From NCBI GenBank assembly GCA_034437555.1, contig DAOTTQ010000071.1:1-64000 (forward strand): 64,000 bases of DNA, in the 5' to 3' direction. The notes beneath the pieces were generated by a model, which saw only the letters and a program-made list of their open reading frames with translations, ran no database searches and was not told where the DNA came from. Positions within the stretch are counted from its first letter, which is position 1. Every line of letters starts with the position of its first letter. This DNA comes from JANWYT01 sp034437555. GTDB taxonomy: Bacteria; Chloroflexota; Anaerolineae; Aggregatilineales; Phototrophicaceae. Of the stretch, positions 43,776 to 52,776 are shown one piece after another. Both the position numbers and the translations under genes were made by a program.

Positions 43776-45410
43776 TTAGCCTGGTATGGTTGCCAACACA
43801 CGCTCTATCTTAAGCGCAAGGTGCAAGATAAGCCGATTATCCGCATCATCTAAATCGAGGTCGGTCAGTTCGGCAATTTTCTCTAAGCGATAGACCAATG
43901 TATTGCGATGAACATCTAAATCCTGTGCGGCTTTTGCCAAATTACCATTCGCGTCAAAAAAGCCCTCTAGCGTGCGAATGAGGTCACTTTGTTTGCGGTT
44001 GTCGTGTTCGGTTAGGGGTTCTAGAGTTTCTTGATGAAAACGGCGGAGGTATTGCAAACTGCGGTCTTTTAACGCTAACAAAAGCTGAAATAACTTGAGG
44101 TCACCATAGAATGTCGTTTTCTCTTTATCGCCTAGCTCATAGGCAATGCTGACCGCGTCTTTGGCTTCACGATAGGCTTCACGCATGCCACTAAGCCCCT
44201 CACAAGGACGGCTAATGCCTGCCGCCACTAAGCCTGACGGGGTGCGCGTTGCCAGTTGTGCGCGAACCTCGTCAATTTGTGTGCGTGTACGTGCGGTGTG
44301 CTGTGCGCTCTCAATGGGGTACAGTGCCACAATGACATCCACATACTGCCCTACAGAGCCAGCAACTTGCCGTCTTAGCATATCATCACGCACCAGCGAA
44401 ATAAGCGATTCTAGGGGCAGTGATTGACCGCCTTCCGCAATTGCCTTAAACACTACCGTCACAAACAAATTACTGGGTTCAAAGCCTGCTTGTTGCGCGC
44501 GTGTGGTCAAAAGATCGTCATCGTTGGATGTGCCACTAAGCCACATTTGCACCCAGTCACCACGAGCCTGTTCTACAGCAGAAGCAATTGCCCGTGATTT
44601 TGCCAGTTCAATGGCGCACACATCCGCCCCATACGCCAGTACAAGGCGGTCAAAATCATCTAGCTCTTCGGCTTTATCCACTAACGATAGATAGCCCGCC
44701 ACACGCTTTTCTACTTTTAGCACAGTGGTATAGCCTAGCGGGCTTGGCACAATAATGCCTTGCATTGTAGGGGAATCTTTCTCTAGCCACTTTTGGAACG
44801 CACCATAGGGCAACATCTGCATCACAGAACGTCCCGTAGCTCCACGCTTGCCCACATTTGGGAACACCTGATCCATCAGCACACCAGCATCATCATGCAC
44901 TACCACCAATTTAGCTGTGGAGCGTGCAATCACATGAAGCAAGCTGTTTAAGTCGCGGTTTTCGGCAACTAAACGCGCTAATTGGCGTTGTATTTCAATG
45001 GCACGTTCTGTCAATTGTGCCGATTGGTTAAGGATGAGCTTATTCACGGCTCGCTCGGAACTTGCCAGCGTTGCCCCTTCGGGAAGCGATAGCAATGCCA
45101 TATTGTTTTTATTGGCAATGGTGATGGCGTGTTTTTCAATTTCACCTTCTACGGCAACCGCCCTCACCCCCACTTCCGCCAAACTTTGTACCACCTCATA
45201 CAGCATGATGTGGTTATCATAGCTTCGCAGAACATCCATAGAGAGCAACGCCAGTTCGCCACCGTAAATATCAGGAAAAGCCGGAGGTTGTGCGCGAACG
45301 GTCACAGCCCAATTAATTTCAGTTTCTGCTTCTCCTGCAACCAAAGCAGTACCTAAGGGGAGAGCAAATTTAATTAATGACTGAAGCGTAGCGGTGCTTT
45401 TGTCTACCAT
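43776..45410 (-). CDS. PucR-family transcriptional regulator
   Basis: A 544-residue paralogue of the regulator at 37058-38704 with the same layout: PucR ligand domain (about 8-125, LQSLIKFALPLGTALVAGEA), middle GAF/GGDEF-like region, and PucR-type HTH (DLIRTLEGFFDANGNLAKAAQDL and VHRNTLVYRLEKI, about 488-520). It is transcribed toward gltB and ends at the shared terminator. The pair around gltB suggests nitrogen-responsive control, but no effector can be read from the sequence. The stretch 45411-45540 upstream is AT-rich with no clear operator. Confidence 0.87.
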   Translation of the reverse strand: MVDKSTATLQSLIKFALPLGTALVAGEAETEINWAVTVRAQPPAFPDIYGGELALLSMDVLRSYDNHIMLYEVVQSLAEVGVRAVAVEGEIEKHAITIANKNNMALLSLPEGATLASSERAVNKLILNQSAQLTERAIEIQRQLARLVAENRDLNSLLHVIARSTAKLVVVHDDAGVLMDQVFPNVGKRGATGRSVMQMLPYGAFQKWLEKDSPTMQGIIVPSPLGYTTVLKVEKRVAGYLSLVDKAEELDDFDRLVLAYGADVCAIELAKSRAIASAVEQARGDWVQMWLSGTSNDDDLLTTRAQQAGFEPSNLFVTVVFKAIAEGGQSLPLESLISLVRDDMLRRQVAGSVGQYVDVIVALYPIESAQHTARTRTQIDEVRAQLATRTPSGLVAAGISRPCEGLSGMREAYREAKDAVSIAYELGDKEKTTFYGDLKLFQLLLALKDRSLQYLRRFHQETLEPLTEHDNRKQSDLIRTLEGFFDANGNLAKAAQDLDVHRNTLVYRLEKIAELTDLDLDDADNRLILHLALKIERVLATIPG

Positions 45411-45540
45411 GTCCTAATTTTCCAATCAAAGCGATGTGAACAATGAGCAACTTTACAAGTCTTTTGAACAAAACTTACAATAAAACAAAAACTGTTTTAG
45501 CCAATACCTCAAATATACAGCAAAAGTCACCAAAAACAAA

Positions 45541-45572
45541 CAGGGTAACGCGCTTTTTTGCCCGTTACCCTG
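45541..45572 (-). terminator. terminator of ileS
   Basis: A perfect 10-bp stem (CAGGGTAACG / CGTTACCCTG) with a 12-base loop. The reverse-strand tail is TTTGTTTTTGG. It lies about 30 bases past the ileS stop. Confidence 0.85.
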
Positions 45573-45601
45573 CTGAATTTTTAGCTATTTTTTTGTGCAA
45601 A

Positions 45602-48600
45602 TTAGCTAATACGCTTCACACCCACAACAAGGGTTTCGCCATCTAGCTCACCCTTTAGCGATTCTGTAAAGTCTTCTACCGTATATTCTGCACTTGGTTG
45701 GGCATTGTTCATTTCTACGCAAAGCGTTTCTGTGCGAATATTTTCGGCAAATTGTTCAATGGCTTCTAGCACAATACCACTGGCTTGATAAGCAATACGG
45801 ATGCGGTCGCTGATGTCAAAATTTGCCTCTTTACGCAGCGTTTGAATACGGCGCACCACTTCACGGGCAATGCCTTCAGATTTAAGTTCAGGTGTAATGG
45901 TTACATCCAAAACTGCCACATAACCCCGTTCTTCGGCGACAGCAAAGCCTTCTTTAGCTTCTTGGCGCACTTCAATTTCATCAGGTGTCAGTGTAAAGGT
46001 TTTACCATTCACTTCTAGGCTGATGGATTCATTAGCCAACAATGCACGCCCCCACGCCGAAGCCTGTGCGTTATCTGCACTCGCCAGCGTGGTCTTAACG
46101 GCTTGCATATCACCCTTTAGCTTGCTTCCTAGTTTTGCAAACACCGGTGATAAACGATAAACCGTAATGCCATCTGCATCCGACAAGAACTTGATGGTCT
46201 TGATGTTTAGCTCGTCTTTAATCACATCAGCATATTGCTCTACGGTGGCGCGTTCACTTGCTCCTGTTACACCAAAGCTGACAGCACCTAAGGGCTGACG
46301 CACGCCAATTTCAAATGAACTACGCCCTGCCAAGCCTAAACTAACCAATTGTTGTACCAATGCCATGTCTTCTAGCAAAGAGCCATCAATGAGGGCTTCA
46401 TTGACTTGGGGCCAATCTGCCAAATGCACGCTATCTGGAACTTTGCTATCTTGGCTTACTACCAAGTTACGATAGAGTGATTCGCTTAAGAATGGCATGG
46501 CAGGGGCAATGAGCTTAGATACCGTTACCAAGCATTCATACAGGGTGGCATAGGCACTCTTCTTGTCGTTGTCATCACCACTTTTCCAGAAACGACGGCG
46601 ACTACGGCGAATGTACCAATTACTTAACACCTCTACAAACGCCTCTACAGGGCGAGTAGCATCGGTGACATTATAAGTGTCATAGGCTTCTGTCACTACT
46701 TTGATGGTTTTGTGTAATTCTGCCAAAACCCAACGGTCAAGCAAGTCACGGTCTGCCACAGCAGGCGCGTCTTGGGACGGTGTCCATTGGTCAATGTTGG
46801 CGTAGGTCAAGAAAAAGCTATAGGTGTTCCATAGCGTGTTATAGAACTTAGAAACCACTTGCCCCACCAAGTCCAGCGAGAAGCGACGGGATTCACCAGG
46901 AGGCGCAGCCGTGTATAAGTACCAACGGAACGCATCCGCGCCGTACTTGTCCATCACCAACCAAGGGTCAATGATATTACCCTTGCTCTTCGACATTTTC
47001 TTGCCTTCGCCATCCAAAATATGCCCCAAACAGATGACATTTTTATACGCCACCTCATCGAAGAGCATTACGGCAATGGCATGAAGGCTATAGAACCAAC
47101 CGCGCGTCTGGTCAACGGCTTCACAAATGTAATCTGCGGGGAACTGTTGTGCAAACTGGTCGGCGTTTTTATACGGATAACCCGACTGTGCCACAGGCAT
47201 TGCACCACTGTCAAACCACACATCAATCACTTCTGGAACACGACGCATTGTGCCACCCGTTCCGTTAGGGTTAGGGAAGGTGATGTCATCCACATAAGGG
47301 CGGTGCAAATCAAGGTCAGTTAGGTCACGCCCTGTTAATTGGCTTAATTCAGCAACACTCGCCACACACAGCATATCGCCGTTTTGGTCGTCTACCCAGA
47401 TGGGCAGTGGTGTTCCCCAATAGCGTTCGCGTCCTAATGCCCATTCTTTAAGGTCTTCTAGCCATTCGCCAAAGCGACCGTCGCGCACATGAGATGGATA
47501 CCAGTTAATCGTCTTATTCTTGGCAATCATTTGGTCACGGAACTTAGTGGTATTGATAAACCACGTATCACGCGCCATATACATCAAAGGCTTGCCGTCA
47601 CGCCAATTATGCGGGTAAGTGTGCCTAAACTTCTCGCTACGATACATCAAGCCCCGTGTTTTAAGGTCTTTGATGATTTCAACATCAGCATCCTTAAACC
47701 ACAAGCCCTTAAAATTATCTACCGCATCAATAAAGCGTCCATTGCTCGCGACCGTGATAAAAATCGGTAAATCATGCTCTTGCCCCAGTTCGCTATCGTC
47801 TTTACCAAAAGCAGGCGCAATGTGTACGATGCCAGTACCGTCATCCGTAGTTACAAAGCTACCACCTAAAACATAGGCATGGTCTTTATCCGTAGGCAAG
47901 AACGTATAAAGGGGGTTATAACGCTCGTTGATGAGATCCTTGCCCTTAAACCGATTGATGATGGTATATTCAGGTGCTTTGTCTTTTTCGTGGTGTAGTA
48001 CGGCGTTTAAGCGTGCTTCTGCCAAGATGAGTTGTTCTGTGCCTTCACCATTGGCAAGTGGCACTTCCACCTGCACATAATCCACCAGCGGATTTACGGC
48101 AAGCGCGGCATTACCGGGCAGCGTCCATGGGGTGGTTGTCCACGCCAAGAAATACACACCGGGTTTATCGCGCAATGGAAAGCGCACGTAAACGCTGGGG
48201 TCGGTTATTTCTTGATAGCCTTGTGCAACTTCATGGCTACTTAGCACCGTGCCAGAACTAGGGCTATACGCTACCACTTTATAGCCACGGTACAGCAAGC
48301 CTTTATCCCACAATTGGCGCAAAACCCACCAAATGCTCTCGATGTATTCATTAGTGAATGTCACATAGGCATTATCAAGGTCTACCCAATAGCCCATGCG
48401 CTCCGTCATGCGTTCCCAGTCTGCGATATTGCGGAAAACGCTTTCACGGCACTTCTTGTTAAATTCGGCAATGCCATATTCTTCAATTTGGCGTTTGTCG
48501 GTAAAGCCCAGTTCTTTTTCTACGGCAATTTCTACGGGCAAGCCGTGCGTATCCCATCCGCCACGGCGTTCCACGTGGTAGCCACGCATCACTTTATAGC

Positions 48601-48808
48601 GAGGAAACATGTCTTTGAAAGAGCGTGCAAGCGCATGATGCGTGCCGGGCTTGCCATTGGCTGTAGGGGGCCCCTCATAAAACACATAGCGGGGGGCGTC
48701 GTCGCGTCCTTCGGTGGTGCGCTGAAACACACGCCCTAAGCGCCAAAACTCAATTTGCTCTTGCTCTAGTTTACCAATGTCAACTTTAGGGTCAACCGCT
48801 TTGAACAT
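45602..48808 (-). CDS. ileS: isoleucyl-tRNA synthetase
   Basis: A 1068-residue class I synthetase. The HIGH-like motif is GKPGTHHALARSF (about 52-64), with WDTHGLPVE just after. The editing CP1 domain (about 190-420) has TTPWTLPGNAALAVNP and DGTGIVHIAPAFG. KMSKSKGN (about 605) is the second signature, followed by the anticodon-binding region (RRSRRRFWKSG) and a long C-terminal extension. The length and WDTHGLPVE context point to the eukaryote-like type 2 IleRS, often mupirocin-resistant, rather than the 930-residue type 1. Its leader is structured and may contain leader peptides. No strong ribosome binding site lies right at the ATG. Confidence 0.95.
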   Translation of the reverse strand: MFKAVDPKVDIGKLEQEQIEFWRLGRVFQRTTEGRDDAPRYVFYEGPPTANGKPGTHHALARSFKDMFPRYKVMRGYHVERRGGWDTHGLPVEIAVEKELGFTDKRQIEEYGIAEFNKKCRESVFRNIADWERMTERMGYWVDLDNAYVTFTNEYIESIWWVLRQLWDKGLLYRGYKVVAYSPSSGTVLSSHEVAQGYQEITDPSVYVRFPLRDKPGVYFLAWTTTPWTLPGNAALAVNPLVDYVQVEVPLANGEGTEQLILAEARLNAVLHHEKDKAPEYTIINRFKGKDLINERYNPLYTFLPTDKDHAYVLGGSFVTTDDGTGIVHIAPAFGKDDSELGQEHDLPIFITVASNGRFIDAVDNFKGLWFKDADVEIIKDLKTRGLMYRSEKFRHTYPHNWRDGKPLMYMARDTWFINTTKFRDQMIAKNKTINWYPSHVRDGRFGEWLEDLKEWALGRERYWGTPLPIWVDDQNGDMLCVASVAELSQLTGRDLTDLDLHRPYVDDITFPNPNGTGGTMRRVPEVIDVWFDSGAMPVAQSGYPYKNADQFAQQFPADYICEAVDQTRGWFYSLHAIAVMLFDEVAYKNVICLGHILDGEGKKMSKSKGNIIDPWLVMDKYGADAFRWYLYTAAPPGESRRFSLDLVGQVVSKFYNTLWNTYSFFLTYANIDQWTPSQDAPAVADRDLLDRWVLAELHKTIKVVTEAYDTYNVTDATRPVEAFVEVLSNWYIRRSRRRFWKSGDDNDKKSAYATLYECLVTVSKLIAPAMPFLSESLYRNLVVSQDSKVPDSVHLADWPQVNEALIDGSLLEDMALVQQLVSLGLAGRSSFEIGVRQPLGAVSFGVTGASERATVEQYADVIKDELNIKTIKFLSDADGITVYRLSPVFAKLGSKLKGDMQAVKTTLASADNAQASAWGRALLANESISLEVNGKTFTLTPDEIEVRQEAKEGFAVAEERGYVAVLDVTITPELKSEGIAREVVRRIQTLRKEANFDISDRIRIAYQASGIVLEAIEQFAENIRTETLCVEMNNAQPSAEYTVEDFTESLKGELDGETLVVGVKRIS

Positions 48809-48818
48809 GGTGGATTTA

Positions 48819-48902
48819 TCACTCCATGAGTAGTTTGTAGATGAAATTGTTTAGGATGTTACAGATGGGTGTTATCGTGCTGGCAATGCCATAATAACCC
48901 AT
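48819..48902 (-). CDS. possible Ile-rich leader peptide of ileS
   Basis: A 27-codon frame ending 10 bases before ileS. Five codons are Ile (ATT, ATA, ATC, ATC, ATC), 19 percent, unusually high for an aminoacyl-tRNA synthetase leader. Its ATG lacks its own ribosome binding site, so translation is uncertain. The GGAG within its last codons is the best available site for ileS. Confidence 0.25.
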   Translation of the reverse strand: MGYYGIASTITPICNILNNFIYKLLME

Positions 48903-48919
48903 GAGACGATGAATCTCAC
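48872..48919 (-). CDS. possible short leader peptide upstream of ileS
   Basis: A 15-codon frame (MRFIVSWVIMALPAR) from a GTG with an ideal AGGAGG seven bases upstream, the strongest ribosome binding site in the leader. It has two Ile and two internal Val codons and overlaps the Ile-rich frame at 48819-48902. Ribosomes on it would open the 13-bp leader stem. Confidence 0.35.
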   Translation of the reverse strand: MRFIVSWVIMALPAR

Positions 48920-49005
48920 GTGACCACCTCCTACCGCGTACGGTTACTAAGTGCGTTAGGGTTTATTATGGCGAAAAGATACGTTTTAGGATAGAGACAG
49001 AACGA

Positions 49006-49521
49006 CTAATCTTGTGAAGAAGGGGGCATCAATTCATCAAAATTGGGGGGAGCTTCACCACCCCAAAAAACCTCGCGGCTAAGTCGTATGAGCGTTTTGT
49101 TGATGTCTTGATCGTCAACACCAATGACAACGCGCCACTGCATCAAAAAAGATGAGAACGCCATCTCTCCGCTACATCTTGATACATTCATGCCACGGTT
49201 AAGCCCGCTAACCGCAGAATTTGCCACACAAAACGGGGGAATAGCACAAGAATCAGGGCTTTGTTGAGCATAAAATAACGCCACTTTACAGGCGTTATCT
49301 TGGCTAAGATACAGCCACTCATCAACACCATGGCTAGTTTGTGTGTAACTAATTTCGTTTACACCACCCACGAGGGGTGGCGCAGGTGGAAGCAAAATGG
49401 CGTACAAGATGCTAAGCATCTGTACGCCAAACCAACAGGCAATGGCTACAACAGCAATTGAGCCTATTAGAAAAAGCAAGGAATTTGGGCGTTTAGGCTT
49501 AGGGTTGCCACTGCTGGTCAT
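49006..49521 (-). CDS. unknown single-pass membrane protein
   Basis: A 171-residue protein with a short basic start, one transmembrane helix (about 17-38) and an exported domain that holds four cysteines (DNACKVALF, PDSCAIPPFCV, VSRCSG), suggesting disulfides. No family recognised. It overlaps the upstream gene by 23 bases. It is the last gene of the run that starts at the GNAT genes. Confidence 0.65.
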   Translation of the reverse strand: MTSSGNPKPKRPNSLLFLIGSIAVVAIACWFGVQMLSILYAILLPPAPPLVGGVNEISYTQTSHGVDEWLYLSQDNACKVALFYAQQSPDSCAIPPFCVANSAVSGLNRGMNVSRCSGEMAFSSFLMQWRVVIGVDDQDINKTLIRLSREVFWGGEAPPNFDELMPPSSQD

Positions 49522-50068
49522 AGATAATCACCACGCTGCCTTCAGTGTTTAAGAATTCGTCTGCATTAGCCAAGCCGGGGTGAATAATAACTTGTGTAAA
49601 CTGAACGGTGTTAAACCCGCCACGGTCAAACAAGCACTTCCACTGGAATGGCAACGATTGGTTGAGGACATATTTAGGATCATATACCAAGCCATCGCCC
49701 GCAGGTCGTCTTTCATTAGGAATGTCGGTAAATGCGCCCACTGGGGGAAAACGCTGGCAACGTTCTGCTGCTGTAATGTTTGAACCGTAGTGTTCTACTA
49801 GTTTTTGATTGTAAAACGCAGCAATCGCGTCAATATCACCTGACGGCACACGATAATACACCCGTTGCCAATCACCACGCACCGCTTGGGGTGCGCCCCA
49901 CTGTTGCGCCCCTTGTGGTAGTTCAATAAAAAATGGGCTACGCCGAGAGTTTGAATCGAACTGTGCAAGCACAATCCCCGAAACAATCACCAAAACACCG
50001 AAAACACCAATTAAAATGCTGAGCCGAAAATAGGAAAATGCACCATTACGTTCTGTAAGAAAAGCCAT
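49499..50068 (-). CDS. unknown single-pass membrane protein
   Basis: A 189-residue protein built like its downstream neighbour: short N-terminus, one transmembrane helix (about 15-37), exported domain. YRVPSGDIDAIAAFYNQKL (about 72-90) and two cysteines (AERCQRF, QWKCLF) are visible. The shared plan with the next gene suggests an old duplication, but identity is low. No known family. It starts 3 bases after the upstream TPR gene. Confidence 0.65.
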   Translation of the reverse strand: MAFLTERNGAFSYFRLSILIGVFGVLVIVSGIVLAQFDSNSRRSPFFIELPQGAQQWGAPQAVRGDWQRVYYRVPSGDIDAIAAFYNQKLVEHYGSNITAAERCQRFPPVGAFTDIPNERRPAGDGLVYDPKYVLNQSLPFQWKCLFDRGGFNTVQFTQVIIHPGLANADEFLNTEGSVVIIYDQQWQP

Positions 50069-50071
50069 TGC

Positions 50072-50881
50072 TTATGCCCCTTTCTTAAGTTTGTGCCAAT
50101 GAGCTACGTCACTTGCTAAATCTTTACCATACGATGTTGCCATATACAAGCCCGCCTCGCGTTCCCACAAGGGCAAACCATCTGTTAAAAAAGTTTCTAA
50201 GGAAACTGGGGTCGCGTTTATTTGATTGAGTAGATGATGTGCCATCAACAAACGATAAGGTTCATCTAGTGTATCCAAAACGCCTTCTAAGGCTTCTTTT
50301 GCAGTAACAAAATCACCTAATCGAAATGCTACATGCCCTATATCAAATTGTACGACAGACGGCGCACCCAAGGATAAGGATTTCTTTATCCTTGTCAGAG
50401 CCTCATGATAGTTGCCTTGCGCCAACATTGTCTTGCCAAAACCATACACCGCAAAGTGATATTCGGGGCTATTTTCAATGGCTCGCGTCAGCATGGTTTC
50501 ACTTTGCGAAAGGTGCCCTAATTGGCGGTAGATATTGCCCAATAGCACATAAACATCAATTGAAATTGGACGACTAACGCTGTGTCCGCGTGCCACAATA
50601 CCCTCTAATAATTGCTGTGCGGTTACAAGGTCACCTGCCATCATGGCACGTTGCGCCCGTGTATAGGTGGTAATCATGTGGCGATTGCCCCACATCACAA
50701 TTATTTGTAGCACAATTGCCAACCCCACTAGCCCGACAAATGCAAGGCTTTGAGTGCGGTCTTGCGTGTTAATGGCAATAGCCATCAGCGGAAACATTAG
50801 CACTAACGCAATAAAAAACGCCATCCGAGATGGGGTATCCCATTGTTTGAAGTCTTGCCAAAACTGGAGTGCAATACCCAT
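50072..50881 (-). CDS. membrane protein with TPR repeats
   Basis: A 269-residue protein with two N-terminal transmembrane helices (about 19-36 and 44-62) and a helical TPR solenoid. Repeats include SIDVYVLLGNIYRQLGHLSQ, YHFAVYGFGKTMLAQGNYHE and PSVVQFDIGHVAFRLGDFVT (about 110-215). TPR solenoids bind protein partners, so a scaffold role on the cytoplasmic face is likely. Second smallest variation of a plan shared with the next two genes. Confidence 0.75.
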   Translation of the reverse strand: MGIALQFWQDFKQWDTPSRMAFFIALVLMFPLMAIAINTQDRTQSLAFVGLVGLAIVLQIIVMWGNRHMITTYTRAQRAMMAGDLVTAQQLLEGIVARGHSVSRPISIDVYVLLGNIYRQLGHLSQSETMLTRAIENSPEYHFAVYGFGKTMLAQGNYHEALTRIKKSLSLGAPSVVQFDIGHVAFRLGDFVTAKEALEGVLDTLDEPYRLLMAHHLLNQINATPVSLETFLTDGLPLWEREAGLYMATSYGKDLASDVAHWHKLKKGA

Positions 50882-50890
50882 CTTTAACGC

Positions 50891-51778
50891 CTAGTCCTGT
50901 GTAGAAGATTGTTCTAAGGCTTGCTCGATATTGGCAATTTCATAGCGCAAGAAATGCCCATAAGTTGTGCCTTCTAAAGACTTTTGAATGGGTATCCATG
51001 CATCTAAGCCAGTTTTGGCATCTAGCACGCGCTGATGAAACGCCTGTGCCTGTGCCTTATCACCCAAACGCTTGTAATGCTCTCTAAGGTAATAAGAAAC
51101 GCGCACCTCATACATCTCAGACATTTCGCCCTGTGATGCTTTAGAGAACGCCTCAATCGCTTGGCGTTCATCACCTGCCATCTTGTAAAGAAAGCCCAGT
51201 TCTGCCCAAACAATCGGTTGGTCGGGGGCAAGCTCTATAGCACGTTGTAGGGCGCGTGCCGCTTCTTCATAGCTTGCCTGTGAGCGATAGCCATTTGCCA
51301 GCGTAATATATGCGCTTGCGTCCTGCGGAAATAACTGGACAGCGCGGTCTGCGGTGGCTTGCGCCTTTGCCAATTGCCCCGTGTGGGCGTACGCATTCGT
51401 TAGCAACATCAGTAAATCGGGTGTTTCACGCCCAGAACCCACCGCTTGCTCTAGCAAGGGAATAGCTTGTGAAAACTGGAGTTTTTGCATTAGGTTATAG
51501 GCTTCGCCATAGCCTGGTGCTTGGCTTCGTGTTTGGCGTGCCAGCAATAAGCCCACCAACACAAACCCAAAAGATACCATCAATGCCGACAAGCACAAGC
51601 CCGCCAATGCCAATTGCATAGAGCCAGACAAGTCCTCAGAAAACGGGCGACTGCGCGTTACAATAAACTCGTAAAACACGCCAATCACAAACACCAAAAA
51701 CCCCAATAATGCCAATCCGCCACTGCTATAAACGGCTATCCATGCCAATATTCTACGCCGACTCATGCCTTCAATCAT
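50891..51778 (-). CDS. membrane protein with TPR repeats
   Basis: A 295-residue protein with two transmembrane helices (about 13-33 and 50-75), then tandem TPR units (SQAIPLLEQAVGSGRETPDL, QLAKAQATADRAVQLFPQDA, ASYEEAARALQRAIELAPDQ, PIVWAELGFLYKMAGDERQA; about 98-215). It overlaps the neighbouring gene by 4 bases (ATGA). Same plan as the genes on both sides, which suggests tandem duplication and a shared complex. Confidence 0.75.
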   Translation of the reverse strand: MIEGMSRRRILAWIAVYSSGGLALLGFLVFVIGVFYEFIVTRSRPFSEDLSGSMQLALAGLCLSALMVSFGFVLVGLLLARQTRSQAPGYGEAYNLMQKLQFSQAIPLLEQAVGSGRETPDLLMLLTNAYAHTGQLAKAQATADRAVQLFPQDASAYITLANGYRSQASYEEAARALQRAIELAPDQPIVWAELGFLYKMAGDERQAIEAFSKASQGEMSEMYEVRVSYYLREHYKRLGDKAQAQAFHQRVLDAKTGLDAWIPIQKSLEGTTYGHFLRYEIANIEQALEQSSTQD

Positions 51779-52776
51779 CGCAAATTCTCTATCGTTATCA
51801 CGCCATCTGTTAGTTGCTTTATCGTCGCAATGTCCTTTGCAAGCACATCTCTTAGCGTTGTCGCACCCTTATCTGCCAATAACTTCTCCCATTCATCCAG
51901 CCCCGACTCGTCACGCTTTAGCCATTGCAGGGCTTGTAGGGCTTGGGCATCGTTGCCTAGTTTTGCCCATGCACGCGCCAAATAAAAGTGAATAAGCAGG
52001 CGATGCCTTGCGTCTGGCACACGCTCTTTCAGTTTTATGTTTAGGCTATCCACCACGCCCACATAGTCATTAAGGCGGTCTTGTATCATACCCATATTAT
52101 ACGCCGTTACCCAGTCGTTTGGCGCAAGTTCATAAGCTTTTTGGGCGTGCTGTAGCGCAATTTGATAGTTTTTGGACTGAAGCTCTAGCTCTGCCAAGCC
52201 ATTAAACGCCACAGCGCGTGTGACTTCGTTCTTTGCCAATTTTTCCATTTTTTCATAGTCGTTTCGCGCACGCCCCAGTTTGCCGGCAAGGCGCAACAGT
52301 TCCGCGCGAAAGCGGTAATGATTAGGTTCGTCAGGTTCTATTTTAATCAAACCGTCCATAATTTTAACGGCTTCGTCATAGTCGCCACTGCGCAACGCTT
52401 TAATGGCTTTACGGTACTCTTGGGGTGATTGCATCCGCCCAAAAATAAGCGCACCCGCCACAACCCAGCCTACAGCCCCACCCGCAAAAAGGTTAAGGTT
52501 GTTTGGAAAGAACAGCAATCCTAAAATCAGTAGCCCTAGTGCAGGCGCAACAATAGCAACTCCGCGTAAGCGTTGTTCATTGTCTAGCGCGCTCCCCACA
52601 ATCAACGCCACACCCGCCAAAAAGACAATCACCAAACCCGTTTGCACAGCCACAGACCACTCAGCATCAACAAAGCGCAACACAATGCTGATAATGCCCG
52701 TCGCTGCCAACCAGCCAATAAGAGCTTGAAAACGCGATTTTCCTAGAAAGTTCTGAATACTCTTAAACATGCTCAC
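51775..52776 (-). CDS. membrane protein with TPR repeats
   Basis: A 333-residue protein with four hydrophobic helices at the N-terminus (about 15-115) and a TPR region. Repeats are SGDYDEAVKIMDGLIKIEPD, PNHYRFRAELLRLAGKLGRA, YQIALQHAQKAYELAPNDW and VTAYNMGMIQDRLNDYVGV (about 130-250). It is the first of the three TPR genes and overlaps both neighbours by 4 bases, so the genes are tightly coupled. Confidence 0.75.
   Translation of the reverse strand: MSMFKSIQNFLGKSRFQALIGWLAATGIISIVLRFVDAEWSVAVQTGLVIVFLAGVALIVGSALDNEQRLRGVAIVAPALGLLILGLLFFPNNLNLFAGGAVGWVVAGALIFGRMQSPQEYRKAIKALRSGDYDEAVKIMDGLIKIEPDEPNHYRFRAELLRLAGKLGRARNDYEKMEKLAKNEVTRAVAFNGLAELELQSKNYQIALQHAQKAYELAPNDWVTAYNMGMIQDRLNDYVGVVDSLNIKLKERVPDARHRLLIHFYLARAWAKLGNDAQALQALQWLKRDESGLDEWEKLLADKGATTLRDVLAKDIATIKQLTDGVITIENLR

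Larger units (their letters stand above)
48809..48985 (-). promoter_or_regulatory. structured leader of ileS
   Basis: The reverse-strand leader folds on a 13-bp stem: GCCATAATAA-A-CCC (48972-48959) with GGGTTATTATGGC (48900-48888), one bulged A. Inside are ACCG-TACG-CGGT (hairpin), an exposed AGGAGGTGG strongly complementary to the 16S 3' end, and GTGAGA/TCTCAT (hairpin). The AGGAGG serves a GTG codon 7 bases on, not ileS. No terminator precedes ileS, so control would be translational. UGGU occurs in the middle, recalling a T-box bulge, but the T-box consensus is not matched. Confidence 0.55.

Noticed and set aside
48901..48940. T-box riboswitch in the ileS leader
   Set aside because: UGGU is present, but the following bases (CACGUG) and flanking helix do not match the conserved T-box; kept only as an alternative in the leader finding.
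49006..50068. Overlapping genes as one frameshifted gene
   Set aside because: Each has its own start and transmembrane helix with a similar plan, so they read as two duplicated genes rather than a broken one.
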